From: Stagnihabitans lacustris
GTDB lineage: Bacteria; Pseudomonadota; Alphaproteobacteria; Rhodobacterales; Rhodobacteraceae
Assembly: GCF_025950525.1 (NCBI RefSeq)
Contig: NZ_JAPDGS010000002.1
Coordinates: 720,053-784,052 of the forward strand
Reading direction: 5' to 3'
DNA: 64,000 nt
Positions 17,122-25,683 of the stretch are shown in pieces (the stretch's first letter is position 1; each line of letters begins with the position of its first letter). The notes beneath the pieces are model-generated. The model worked only from the letters and a program-made list of their open reading frames with translations, ran no database searches and had not been told where the DNA came from. The position numbers and the translations under genes are program-made.

Positions 17122-19071
17122 CTACAGGGACAGCGCCGCCTTTCGCCCCTCGTGGAAGGCATAGGCCGCCAAGCGCGGGGCCTGCACGTCGCCGACGCGG
17201 ATCAGCCGCTTGCCGGGGACCTGCGCGGGAAAGGGGTCAAAGCTGCGGTTGGTCGTCGCCATGACCAGCGAGGCGGCGGCGATCTCGCGCTCGGCGCCGG
17301 TCAACAGGCTGCGCACCGTCGCCCCCTGCCCGTGCCAGCGCGCGATGCCGCTTTCGGTGACGAATTCGACGCCCAGACCCGCCAGCTTGCGCCGGGCGGC
17401 GCCGTCGGCTGCCGTGCGGGCGACCTCGCGGCCCACAAAGGGCTCTGGCGTGACGATGATGACCTTGTGGCCGCGCTCGGCCAAGGTCCAGGCGGTGCCG
17501 ACACCGCGCCAGTTCGAGCCCTCGTCATACAGGATCACCGTGTCACCAAGCCGCGCCTCGCGGCGCATGACGGCTTCGGGCGACCAGACCTGGCCATTTT
17601 CGATCCCGGGCAGGGCGCTTTGCGGGCGCCAGCGCTGAAAGCCGCTCTCGTCGGGCAGAGAGCCGGTCGCGATGATGACCGTCCCGGCGGTATGGTCCGC
17701 CAAGTCGTCCAGATAGGTGTTCAGCCGCAGCGTCACGCCCAGCCGGTCGAATTGGCGTTCATACCAATCCATCAGGTCCAGGATTTGACCCCGCCGGGGC
17801 TGCATCCCCGCCAGACGGAACTGGCCGCCGATCTGGGGCAGGGCCTCGACCACCTCGACGCGGATGCCGCGTTCGGCGGCGGCGCGGGCGGCCTCCAGCC
17901 CCGCGGGGCCTGCGCCCACCACCAACAGGTCTCCTGTGGCGGGGGTAAAGCGATCCCCGCCCCATTCGAACTCGCGCCCGGCCGAGGGGTTGATCAGGCA
18001 CGAAATCCAGTAGTCGCGGGACCGTCGCCCCCAGCACATCTGGTTGCACGACAGGCAGGGGCGGATGTCGCTGGCCCGCGCCTCCATCGTCTTGCGCGCC
18101 AGAAAGGGATCGGCGATCTGGCCGCGCACGATGGACACAAGGTCCGCCTCGCCCGCCGAAAGCACGGATTCGGCGTTGTCGGGCGTGCGTATCCCCGCCT
18201 CGGAGGTGATCTTCACATGCCGCGCCTGGGCTTTCAGCCGCGCCGTCAGATGGGTCGTCAGCTTTTCGCCATGGGTGAAGGGCGGGATGATGGATTCGAA
18301 ATCCATATAGCCGCCGGCGCCCACCGTGACGTAATCGACATCGCCGGTGTCATGCAAAGCGATGATCTGACAGAAGTCGTCCTGGGTCAGAAGAACCGGG
18401 CTGTCTTGCCAGGAAATCGCCAGGCCGATGATGAAATCGGGGCCGCAATCGCGGCGGATGGCGGCGATCAACTCACGGGAAAACCGGGTGCGGTTTTCAA
18501 GGCTGCCGCCCCATTGGTCGGTCCGCCGGTTGCTCCACGGCGTCCAGAACTGGTCGATCAGCGAGTGGTAGGCGGCCCAGATCTCGACGCCCTGAAACCC
18601 CGCATCCCGGGCGCGCACCGCCGCCGCCAGATGGGCGTCGAACAGCTCTTGCACCTCGGCGCCGGTCATTTCGTGCGACCCGTCGCTGTCGTGATAGGAC
18701 GGCAGACCCGAGGGCGACCAATGCGGCGCAAAGCTCAGGTCGCTGTCGCCATGCGCGCCGATGTGGTAAAGCTGCTGCAGGATCACCGCGCCCTCGGCCT
18801 TGACCGCATCCGTCACCGCACGAAAGCCCGCGATGATGGCGTCATCTTGCGGCAGATAGTTGCCCCGCGTCAGAACCCCGGTGCGATGGACCGGCACCGG
18901 TTCGGTCACGATCATCGCGGCGCCGCCCTTGGCGCGTTCCAGCCAATAGCCCAAGGCCCGCGGCCCCGGCAGGCCCATATCCGACATATTCGCCGTATGG
19001 GCGCCGAAAACGATGCGGTTGCGCAGGCTGTGGCCGCGCAGCGTCAGGGGGGATGTCAGGTGCTTGTGCAT
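17122..19071 (-). CDS. TMADH-like FMN/4Fe-4S/NAD(P)-binding oxidoreductase (Old Yellow Enzyme family, two-domain)
   Basis: A 649-residue iron-sulfur flavoprotein. The N-terminal barrel (about 1-345) carries Old Yellow Enzyme FMN motifs; CLSCNQMCWGRR followed by CLINP provides the CxxCxxxC...C ligands of a 4Fe-4S cluster; the C-terminal half has the dinucleotide motif LLVVGAGPAGLEAARAA. The layout matches trimethylamine/dimethylamine dehydrogenase, N-methylproline demethylase (StcD-like) and 2,4-dienoyl-CoA reductase. An amine demethylase is the likelier reading given the aldehyde dehydrogenase gene immediately upstream, but the substrate is not proven. GGAGG precedes the ATG. Confidence 0.85.
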   Translation of the reverse strand: MHKHLTSPLTLRGHSLRNRIVFGAHTANMSDMGLPGPRALGYWLERAKGGAAMIVTEPVPVHRTGVLTRGNYLPQDDAIIAGFRAVTDAVKAEGAVILQQLYHIGAHGDSDLSFAPHWSPSGLPSYHDSDGSHEMTGAEVQELFDAHLAAAVRARDAGFQGVEIWAAYHSLIDQFWTPWSNRRTDQWGGSLENRTRFSRELIAAIRRDCGPDFIIGLAISWQDSPVLLTQDDFCQIIALHDTGDVDYVTVGAGGYMDFESIIPPFTHGEKLTTHLTARLKAQARHVKITSEAGIRTPDNAESVLSAGEADLVSIVRGQIADPFLARKTMEARASDIRPCLSCNQMCWGRRSRDYWISCLINPSAGREFEWGGDRFTPATGDLLVVGAGPAGLEAARAAAERGIRVEVVEALPQIGGQFRLAGMQPRRGQILDLMDWYERQFDRLGVTLRLNTYLDDLADHTAGTVIIATGSLPDESGFQRWRPQSALPGIENGQVWSPEAVMRREARLGDTVILYDEGSNWRGVGTAWTLAERGHKVIIVTPEPFVGREVARTAADGAARRKLAGLGVEFVTESGIARWHGQGATVRSLLTGAEREIAAASLVMATTNRSFDPFPAQVPGKRLIRVGDVQAPRLAAYAFHEGRKAALSL

Positions 19072-19132
19072 GGGGCCTCCGTTGGAGTAAGGCTGACCGG
19101 ACTAGACACCTGTGTCAAGTCCGGTGGCAAGA

Positions 19133-19203
19133 CCCGGGCTACGCAGATGACACCCAAGCGACCGTGCCGGAAACAGGGCTCTGCTGTCGCAGCGTAGCCC
19201 GGG
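19133..19203. repeat. Inverted pair of GCGTAGCCCGGG repeats
   Basis: A perfect 12-bp inverted repeat, CCCGGGCTACGC at 19133-19144 and GCGTAGCCCGGG at 19192-19203, spans the spacer upstream of the flavoenzyme and downstream of the aldehyde dehydrogenase. Each arm starts with GTAG as in RAYT-type REP sequences, and GTAGCCCGGG recurs at 50630 (CTAGCCCGGG at 59731). It may be a REP pair or transcription-stop hairpin. Confidence 0.6.
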
Positions 19204-19212
19204 CCTGCGCGT

Positions 19213-20649
19213 TTACAGCGCCCAGCCGCCGATGGCCTTGGATTCCAGGAACTCTTCGATCCCCCAGACGCCGCCTTCGCGCGCGCGGCCCGACAGCTTC
19301 ATCCCGCCGAAAAACGCCCCAGCGCCGCGCGACCTGCCGTTCATCTGGATCATCCCGGCCTTCAGCCCCAGGGCCATCCGGTTGGCCCGGGCGCCGTCCT
19401 GGGTCTGGACGTAATGGGTCAGGCCATAGGGAGAGTCATTGGCCATCGTCAGGGCCTCTTCCTCGGTGTCAAAGGGGATCATCGCCAGCACGGGGCCGAA
19501 GATTTCCTCTTTCTCGATCGTCATGCCCGGCACGACATCGGCGAAGACCGTCGGCTTGACGAAAAACCCGCGGTTGAACCCCTCGGGCAGACCCGGACCG
19601 CCAGCCACCAGCCGCGCGCCCTCGTCGATGCCCTTCTGGATATAGCCCTGGATCTGCTCCCACTGGCGCTTGTTCACCACGGGGCCGATGTGGTCGCCCG
19701 CCTCATGCGCGCTGCCGACCTGGATGCTGGAGGCCACTTCGGCAGCGATCTTCACCGCCTCGTCGTAGAACGGCCGCTGCACCAACATGCGCGAGGGCGC
19801 GTTGCAGCTTTGGCCCGAGTTGTCCATCATGTGCCGCACCCCGCGTTCGACCGCCTTGGCATCGGCATCGGCAAAGACCACGTTGGCCCCTTTGCCGCCC
19901 AGCTCCAGCGTGACACGTTTCAGCGTTTCGGCCGCAGCCTTGGTGATCGCCTTGCCCGCCCGGGTCGAGCCGGTGAACGAGATCATCGCCACATCCTCAT
20001 GCGTGGTCAGCCGCGCGCCGACCCCCGCGCCATCGCCGTTCACCAGATTGAACACCCCCGGCGGCAGGCCCGCGTCATGGCAGAACTCGGCGAATATCAT
20101 CGCGTTCAGCGGGGATTCCTCGGAGGGTTTCAGCACGCAGGTGCAGCCCGCCAGCAGCGCCGGGATGACCTTCAGCGCGATCTGGTTCATCGGCCAGTTC
20201 CAGGGCGTGATCAGGCCGACGACGCCGATGGGCTCTTGGGCGATCATCGTGTCGGGGGCATGGGGGCCAAGCGGCTTGACCCATTCGATATGGTCGAAGG
20301 CGGTCAGGAAATTTGTCAGATGCCAGGGCAGGCAGGGCGCCTGTTCCGTGCGGGCATGGTCGATCGGAGAGCCCATCTCGGTCGACATCGCCCGGGCCAG
20401 GTCTTCGACGCGGGCTTCGTATTGCGCCAGGATGCGGACCACCGCGGCGCGCCGCTCGGCCGGGGGGGTCGCAGCCCAGGCCGGAAAGGCGCGCTTGGCC
20501 GCAGCCACCGCCGCATCGGTATCGGCCGTGCCGCCCAAAGAGATCACCGCGCAGGGCTCTTCGGTCGAGGGGTCGATGACGGGGCAATCGTGGGCCACGG
20601 CAGGGGCGGTCCAGCGCCCGTCGATATAGAAGTCACGGCGAATGATCAT
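19213..20649 (-). CDS. Aldehyde dehydrogenase, NAD(P)-dependent
   Basis: A 478-residue ALDH-superfamily enzyme: cofactor segment TPWNWPMNQ, ELGGKGAN with the general-base Glu, and the catalytic cysteine in NSGQSCNAPSR. These oxidise aldehydes to acids in the cytoplasm. It lies upstream of the TMADH-like flavoenzyme on the same strand with a 141-base spacer, so the pair may act on an aldehyde released by demethylation or amine oxidation; that is inference. GGAGG with a nine-base spacer precedes the ATG. Substrate is not predictable from sequence. Confidence 0.88.
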   Translation of the reverse strand: MIIRRDFYIDGRWTAPAVAHDCPVIDPSTEEPCAVISLGGTADTDAAVAAAKRAFPAWAATPPAERRAAVVRILAQYEARVEDLARAMSTEMGSPIDHARTEQAPCLPWHLTNFLTAFDHIEWVKPLGPHAPDTMIAQEPIGVVGLITPWNWPMNQIALKVIPALLAGCTCVLKPSEESPLNAMIFAEFCHDAGLPPGVFNLVNGDGAGVGARLTTHEDVAMISFTGSTRAGKAITKAAAETLKRVTLELGGKGANVVFADADAKAVERGVRHMMDNSGQSCNAPSRMLVQRPFYDEAVKIAAEVASSIQVGSAHEAGDHIGPVVNKRQWEQIQGYIQKGIDEGARLVAGGPGLPEGFNRGFFVKPTVFADVVPGMTIEKEEIFGPVLAMIPFDTEEEALTMANDSPYGLTHYVQTQDGARANRMALGLKAGMIQMNGRSRGAGAFFGGMKLSGRAREGGVWGIEEFLESKAIGGWAL

Positions 20650-20716
20650 GAGGGGGCCTCCTGTTTGGGCCAGAATAGAAGGCGGTGGAAAAAGGTCCAG
20701 CCGGGGCGCGACATGG

Positions 20717-20726
20717 TTTGATCAAA
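20717..20726. promoter_or_regulatory. Palindrome TTTGATCAAA in a divergent promoter region
   Basis: A perfect 10-bp palindrome in the 228-base spacer between the leftward aldehyde dehydrogenase and the rightward peroxiredoxin. It could be an operator half-set; it does not match FnrL spacing (TTGAT-N4-ATCAA). Weak evidence. Confidence 0.25.
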
Positions 20727-20877
20727 TCCTGTCGGCCATGGCAAAACGAGGGGGATTTTCCTTTGGCCGGGGCCCACACAGAAGCGGGTTCTTTTCTGCG
20801 GCGGCACTGACCCAAGGGGGTGTATCGGCGGGGCCTTCTGGCTAGATAGGGGACAGAGACAGCAAAAGGAGGCCGTC

Positions 20878-21534
20878 ATGGGTCTGCGCATCAACGACAT
20901 CGCTCCGGATTTCACCGCCCCCTCCACCGCCGGAGAGATCAGGTTCCACGACTGGCTGGGCGACAGCTATGGGATCATCTTCAGCCATCCGCGCGACTTC
21001 ACGCCGGTTTGCACGACCGAATTCGGCGCCGTGGCGCAGCTGGTGCCGGAATTCGCGCGGCGCGGCACCAAGGTGATCGGCGTCTCGGTCGATTCGGTCG
21101 AGGATCACGCGAAATGGAAGCGCGACATCGAGGCCTTTGGCGGCGCGCCTGCCGACTTCCCGATCATCGACGACACCTCGCTGACGGTGGCCAAGGCCTA
21201 TGACATGCTGCCGGCGGAATTCTATCTGCCGACCGAGGGCCGCACCCCTGCCCATTCGGCCACGGTGCGCACGGTCTATATCGTGGGCCGCGACAAAAAG
21301 GTGAAGCTGTCGATGACCTATCCGATGTCGGTGGGCCGCAACTTTGCCGAGATCCTGCGGGCGCTGGATGCGGTGCAACTGACCGACGGCGTGCCCTTGG
21401 CGACGCCCGCGAACTGGCAGGTGGGTCAGGATGTGATCGTGGCCCTGGCCCTGAACAACGACCAGGCGACCGAGCGTTTTGGCGCGCTGGATATCAAGCT
21501 GCCCTACCTGCGCTTTGCCAAGGCGCCGAAGTAA
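20878..21534 (+). CDS. 1-Cys peroxiredoxin (Prx6 family)
   Basis: A 218-residue thiol peroxidase with the Prx6 active site PRDFTPVCTTE, the peroxidatic Cys near residue 45, a conserved Arg in TVRTVYIVG and a C-terminal extension of about 50 residues typical of the 1-Cys class. No resolving cysteine of the 2-Cys type is present. It reduces hydrogen and organic peroxides in the cytoplasm. AGGAGG lies six bases before the ATG, so strong expression is likely. A rho-independent terminator follows at 21554. It stands as a single gene. Confidence 0.95.
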   Translation: MGLRINDIAPDFTAPSTAGEIRFHDWLGDSYGIIFSHPRDFTPVCTTEFGAVAQLVPEFARRGTKVIGVSVDSVEDHAKWKRDIEAFGGAPADFPIIDDTSLTVAKAYDMLPAEFYLPTEGRTPAHSATVRTVYIVGRDKKVKLSMTYPMSVGRNFAEILRALDAVQLTDGVPLATPANWQVGQDVIVALALNNDQATERFGALDIKLPYLRFAKAPK

Positions 21535-21553
21535 GCTCTCTGACTGAAATACG

Positions 21554-21583
21554 GGGCGCGCCATGCGATTGGCGCGCCCTTTG
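21554..21583 (+). terminator. Rho-independent terminator of the peroxiredoxin gene
   Basis: Ten-base arms GGGCGCGCCA (21554-21563) and TGGCGCGCCC (21570-21579) enclose a six-base loop and are followed by TTTGT. Confidence 0.85.
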
Positions 21584-21611
21584 TCGTGGACAGGTCGCCG
21601 CAGGCCTGCCG

Positions 21612-22907
21612 CTATTTCGCCCCACGCTTGATGCGGTCGGCGCGGCGCACCACGCGGTAGGTCAGAAAGCCGATGGCCGCCGTGCAGACCAGGAAGGCGC
21701 CATAGGACACCGGCCAGGGCACCCCCGCCGTCATCATCGAGAACTCCGACATCCCGCCCATCCCCGCCAGCACATTCATCGGCAGGAAAACCACCGACAA
21801 CATGGTCAGCTGCGTCACGCGGCGGTTCTGGTTGATGTTGATGAAACCGATGGTCGCATCCATCAGGAAGTTGATCTTGTCGAACAGAAAGGCCGTGTGG
21901 CTGTTCAGACTGTCGATATTGCGCAAGACCTGCTTGGCCGACTGGATATGTTCGTCCTCCAGCACCTTGGCCTGCATCAGGAAAACGATGGCGCGCTGGG
22001 TGTCCATGATGTTGCTGCGGATGCGGCCGTTCAGGTCCTCTTCCTCGGCGATATCGGCCAGGACGGATGCGGCCTCTTCGTCGGTCATCGTCTCGGACAG
22101 GACATGTTTGCCGACGCGGGACAGGGTCTTGTAGATGTCCTCCAGGCTGTCGGCGGAATATTCGACGTCCGAGCCATAAAGCGACAACAGCAGGTCGAAG
22201 CAATCCTCGGCATAGAAGGGCACCGTCTCGGCCCGGCGGCGCTGCAGGCGAAAGACCGGCAAATCCTCGTTGCGCAGGGAAAACAGGATCTTTTGATGCA
22301 GCAGGAAAGACACCGGGATCGACCGGCTTTTGCCGCCACGGTCCAGCAGGAAGTTGGAATGAAGCGCCAGCGCGCCGTTTTCCTCGACATGGAAGCGGTT
22401 GGCGACCTCCAGGTCCACTTCGTCGCCGGGGTCGGGCAGCTCCAGCTTGTAGAACTCGCCGATATAGGCGCGCTGGGCTGGTGAAGCGTTCAAGAGGTCG
22501 ATCCAGACCGGTTTGCGCCCCTCAAGGTCCTTGCGCGACTTGATCGGATGCGGGCGGATGCGGCCGCCCTCGATTTCAAAGATCGAGACCTTGGTTTCCG
22601 CCAGGCGCGGCCCTGCCACATCCTCCAGCCGGTCGCGAAGTTCGTCCGAGACCTCCCACAACACATCGGTGGACCGCCCCGCAGGCACCCGCGGCCACAG
22701 TTGAGCGGCCTCTTCGGGCGTCAGGCTTTCAAAGATTTCGACGATATCGGCAACCGCCAGCTTGGCCAGGAAATTCTCGATCTCGCCATGTTGCTGCTTT
22801 TCGGTCGCGGAATCCAAAGCGGCCGGATGGGCGCCGGCCTGGGCCCGGGTCAGGCCCTCGACCAGCTTTTGCTTGCGAAGCAGATCGCGCACGGAATCCA
22901 GATACAT
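21612..22907 (-). CDS. MgtE_N/CorA hybrid divalent cation transporter with altered GMN motif
   Basis: A 431-residue transporter. Residues about 45-100 (ADIVEIFESLTPEEAAQLW...) look like the helical MgtE intracellular N domain; the rest is CorA-like: a mixed cytoplasmic domain, a long helix ending FININQNRR and two C-terminal membrane helices. At the end of the first helix the canonical YGMN is GGMS (LAGMGGMSEF), so the universal pore-mouth Asn is Ser. Start at ATG 22905-22907, where GAGGTG lies upstream; a longer start exists at 22934. CorA channels import Mg2+, Co2+ or efflux Zn2+; ion and direction are open here. Stands alone. Confidence 0.82.
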   Translation of the reverse strand: MYLDSVRDLLRKQKLVEGLTRAQAGAHPAALDSATEKQQHGEIENFLAKLAVADIVEIFESLTPEEAAQLWPRVPAGRSTDVLWEVSDELRDRLEDVAGPRLAETKVSIFEIEGGRIRPHPIKSRKDLEGRKPVWIDLLNASPAQRAYIGEFYKLELPDPGDEVDLEVANRFHVEENGALALHSNFLLDRGGKSRSIPVSFLLHQKILFSLRNEDLPVFRLQRRRAETVPFYAEDCFDLLLSLYGSDVEYSADSLEDIYKTLSRVGKHVLSETMTDEEAASVLADIAEEEDLNGRIRSNIMDTQRAIVFLMQAKVLEDEHIQSAKQVLRNIDSLNSHTAFLFDKINFLMDATIGFININQNRRVTQLTMLSVVFLPMNVLAGMGGMSEFSMMTAGVPWPVSYGAFLVCTAAIGFLTYRVVRRADRIKRGAK

Positions 22908-22908
22908 A

Positions 22909-22946
22909 GGCCCACCTCGCGTGCCGGGGCCCACCTCGCGTCCCGG
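22909..22946. repeat. 19-bp tandem duplication over the corA-like ribosome-binding site
   Basis: Two adjacent 19-base copies (22909-22927 and 22928-22946) differ at one position. Each includes the minus-strand GAGGTG, so the leader contains two potential ribosome-binding sites, one at normal spacing. Confidence 0.75.
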
Positions 22947-22990
22947 CTTTTCCTGCGGTTGAACAGGGCGGCAGGCGCCCTGTCAAGCGC

Positions 22991-24289
22991 TTAGGCGGCT
23001 TGGGGATGCAGGACCTGCGCGGCCCGCGCCTTGGGGCGGGTATAACGGGCAAGACCCAGGTCCGAGGCGTCGATATCCGCCGTCCGCCCCGAGATCAGGT
23101 CGGCAATCACCCGCCCCGAGCCCGCAGCCATGGTCCAGCCCAAGGTCCCATGCCCGGTGTTCAGCCACAGGTTCGACAGCGGCGAGGCCCCGACAATGGG
23201 CGTGCCATCGGGCGTCATCGGACGCAGGCCGCTCCAGAAGGTCGCCTTGGACTGATCGGCCGCGCCGCCGAACAGGTCCTCGACCGACATGGTCAGCGTC
23301 TCTTGCCGGCGCGGGTTCAGCCGCGCGTCAAAGCCTGCGATTTCCGCCATGCCGCCAACACGGATGCGGTCGCCAAGACGGGTGATGGCGATTTTATAGG
23401 TCTCGTCCATTACGGTCGACACCGGCGCGCGGCTTTCGTCCACGATGGGGGCGGTGATCGAATAGCCCTTGATCGGATAGACCGGCAGCTTCATCCCGAA
23501 TTCCCGCACCAGGAAGGGCGAATAAGACCCCAGCGCCAGCACAAAGGCATCCGCCGTGATCCGGCCTTCCGAGGTCTGGACCGCGGCGATCCGGTCGCCC
23601 TGCCGCTCCAGCCGGTCTATGCTGACGCCATAGCGGAAGGTGACGCCCGCCGCCCGCGCCAGATCGGCCAGGGTATTGGTGAACTTGAAGCAATCGCCCG
23701 TCTCGTCGCCCGGCAGACGCAGGCCCCCGGCGATCTTGTCGAAACTGGCGGCCAGGCCGGGTTCATGCAGAAGGCAGGCCTCGGGCGACAGGACCTCATA
23801 GGGGACGCCATCGGCCTTCAGGACCTCGATGTCCTTGGCCGCAGCCTGCACCTGCTTTTCGGTGCGAAACAGCTGCAACGTGCCTTGCGTGCGTTCGTCA
23901 TAGGCGATGCCGGTGTCACGGCGCAGGTCGCGCAGCGCGTCGCGGGAATATTCCGCCAGCCGCACCATGCGGGACTTGTTGACCTTGTAGGCGGCTTGGG
24001 TGCAGTTCCCCAGCATCCGCGCCATCCAGTCCAGCCGCGTCCAGTCGAAATTGGGCTGGATGATCAAGGGCGCATGGCGCATGAACAGCCACTTCACCGC
24101 CTTCATCGGGATGCCGGGGGCGGCCCAGGGCGAGGCATAGCCGGGGGAAATCTCGCCGGCATTGGCGAAAGAGGTCTCCAGCGCCGCGCCCTGCTGGCGG
24201 TCGACCACCGTCACCTGATGCCCGGCCTGCGCCAGATACCAGGCCGATGTCACGCCGATCACACCGGCCCCAAGAACCACGACACGCAT
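22991..24289 (-). CDS. dadA: D-amino acid dehydrogenase small subunit
   Basis: A 432-residue flavoprotein with the FAD-binding motif [19 protein letters not shown] at the N-terminus, the DadA-typical [21 protein letters not shown] and the C-terminal [20 protein letters not shown]. It oxidatively deaminates D-amino acids (chiefly D-alanine) at the inner face of the membrane, passing electrons to the respiratory chain. No alanine racemase (dadX) or Lrp-type regulator gene is adjacent. AGGAG precedes the ATG by seven bases. Length and motifs match the family well. Confidence 0.93.
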   Translation of the reverse strand: MRVVVLGAGVIGVTSAWYLAQAGHQVTVVDRQQGAALETSFANAGEISPGYASPWAAPGIPMKAVKWLFMRHAPLIIQPNFDWTRLDWMARMLGNCTQAAYKVNKSRMVRLAEYSRDALRDLRRDTGIAYDERTQGTLQLFRTEKQVQAAAKDIEVLKADGVPYEVLSPEACLLHEPGLAASFDKIAGGLRLPGDETGDCFKFTNTLADLARAAGVTFRYGVSIDRLERQGDRIAAVQTSEGRITADAFVLALGSYSPFLVREFGMKLPVYPIKGYSITAPIVDESRAPVSTVMDETYKIAITRLGDRIRVGGMAEIAGFDARLNPRRQETLTMSVEDLFGGAADQSKATFWSGLRPMTPDGTPIVGASPLSNLWLNTGHGTLGWTMAAGSGRVIADLISGRTADIDASDLGLARYTRPKARAAQVLHPQAA

Positions 24290-24413
24290 GATGCACTCCT
24301 GTTCGCTGTTGGCGACAGGATAGGGCAGGTGCCCTGTCGTTTTGCTGCAAAGATCGGCGGGGCGGGGGTGCTGAGCGGTGAAATCTTGCGTGAAATGCCG
24401 AAGTGGCCGGAAA

Positions 24414-25592
24414 TTATCCGGCCTGATCCTGTGACGACGCAGCAGATTCGCCGCGGGCCAGGGCCTCTTCGGCCTCGGCCAAGAAGACCTCGGCGCCCTT
24501 GGTGCGGCGCAGCATGGCCAGCGTCGCCCGGGCCGCAGAGGCCGACCATTTCAGCGGCGCCTTCTTGACGAACTGCCCCTGACGGAAGGCAAGATCATGG
24601 GCGGCCAGGCTGTAAGCAGGGCCTTGTCTCGCCACCAAGCCCAAAAAAATCCGGCTCGTCATTTCTGGATCAGCGCCTTTCAGACCATCAAAGAGACGGT
24701 CATAGTAGTCGCTTTCAGTGTGTATCCGTTCGGACACAAGCTGCCGAACTATTTCAGGATCATGTGCTGCTATTTGGGCGGGCAGATCAATGGTCGGCCA
24801 AGTCGCCCCGTGACTGAAGCCCGCATCGACCAGCCGCCGGGTCAAGCCAATCTCTCCTCGCAAGACGGTGCGATGTTTATCGTCCGTTGCCAGATAGTAT
24901 GTCCAGAAACGCCTAAATGCCTTCGAGCGTAGGACTGGCCCCTTCAACAACAGCGCAAAGGAACAGTAGTGGAAAAATTTGTTCTTTGTGTTCCAGTCCC
25001 AAGCCAAATCTCGAAGGTCATGAACGCCGCGGAAGTCGACGGCCTCGTGGGCATAGGCCCCGACCAGGTCCTTGTCCAAAGCCTCGGCCATGTCGAACCA
25101 GTTGACGGTCGGGTCCATCGGAAACCAGGAACTGTCATTGAAAATTGCAAGCCGCTCCAGCCCGGCCATATGGGCGCGCAGAAGGTAGATGCCATGTTCA
25201 TAGCCGCCGAAATCATAGCCGAAATTCGGCCGCTCGGCGACGATGGCGGCACGGGCTTGCAACAAGGGCAGGTCTTCGGGCGCAATCGGCAGATTGGAAA
25301 TCACGACGGGCGCGTAGCCGCAGGCGTTCAGGTAATCCAGTGCAATCAGATGCGAGGCCAAGACCCCTTGCGCTGGAAAGATCAGGTATAGCGCAGCCTT
25401 GGACTCGATAGCCATTGCACCAGTGTAGATACGGCTTTGCAAACGCGCCTTAACCTGGCTTGATCTACTTGAAGCCGCGCTGCCGATGTTCAGGCCGCTT
25501 TCCGCCAGACGCTCTTGTGTGCGCGCAAAAAGGTCTTGCGCCTGCATCCCGATGCGTTTGATTTCTCGTTTGATTTTCCAGACTGGGGGCAA
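24414..25592 (-). CDS. RgpF-like glycan biosynthesis protein (rhamnan synthesis F family)
   Basis: A 392-residue protein with the family hallmarks [15 protein letters not shown] and [12 protein letters not shown], probably nucleotide-sugar or polysaccharide handling. RgpF-family proteins take part in polyrhamnose-type cell-surface glycan assembly. The start is set at TTG 25590-25592, because the next 15 residues ([14 protein letters not shown]) align with the N-terminus of the paralogue upstream (KLRVRRELRRIY); the ATG at 25547 is the alternative. It lies 91 bases after that paralogue. Parts (around 24700-25000) look clearly poorer in GC than the neighbours, suggesting later acquisition. The acceptor glycan is unknown. 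Confidence 0.72.
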   Translation of the reverse strand: MPPVWKIKREIKRIGMQAQDLFARTQERLAESGLNIGSAASSRSSQVKARLQSRIYTGAMAIESKAALYLIFPAQGVLASHLIALDYLNACGYAPVVISNLPIAPEDLPLLQARAAIVAERPNFGYDFGGYEHGIYLLRAHMAGLERLAIFNDSSWFPMDPTVNWFDMAEALDKDLVGAYAHEAVDFRGVHDLRDLAWDWNTKNKFFHYCSFALLLKGPVLRSKAFRRFWTYYLATDDKHRTVLRGEIGLTRRLVDAGFSHGATWPTIDLPAQIAAHDPEIVRQLVSERIHTESDYYDRLFDGLKGADPEMTSRIFLGLVARQGPAYSLAAHDLAFRQGQFVKKAPLKWSASAARATLAMLRRTKGAEVFLAEAEEALARGESAASSQDQAG

Positions 25593-25683
25593 AATGGCTA
25601 TCTCGACTTGAATGGCTATCGGTTTTGCTGCGGTGAAGCATAGCGCGCGGGGTTTGACAAGCCATCTGCCCGCGGCGGCAGGG

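Noticed and set aside
16864..19197. A 777-codon plus-strand frame opposite the TMADH-like gene.
   Set aside because: No recognisable motif; the opposite strand has FMN, Fe-S and dinucleotide motifs.
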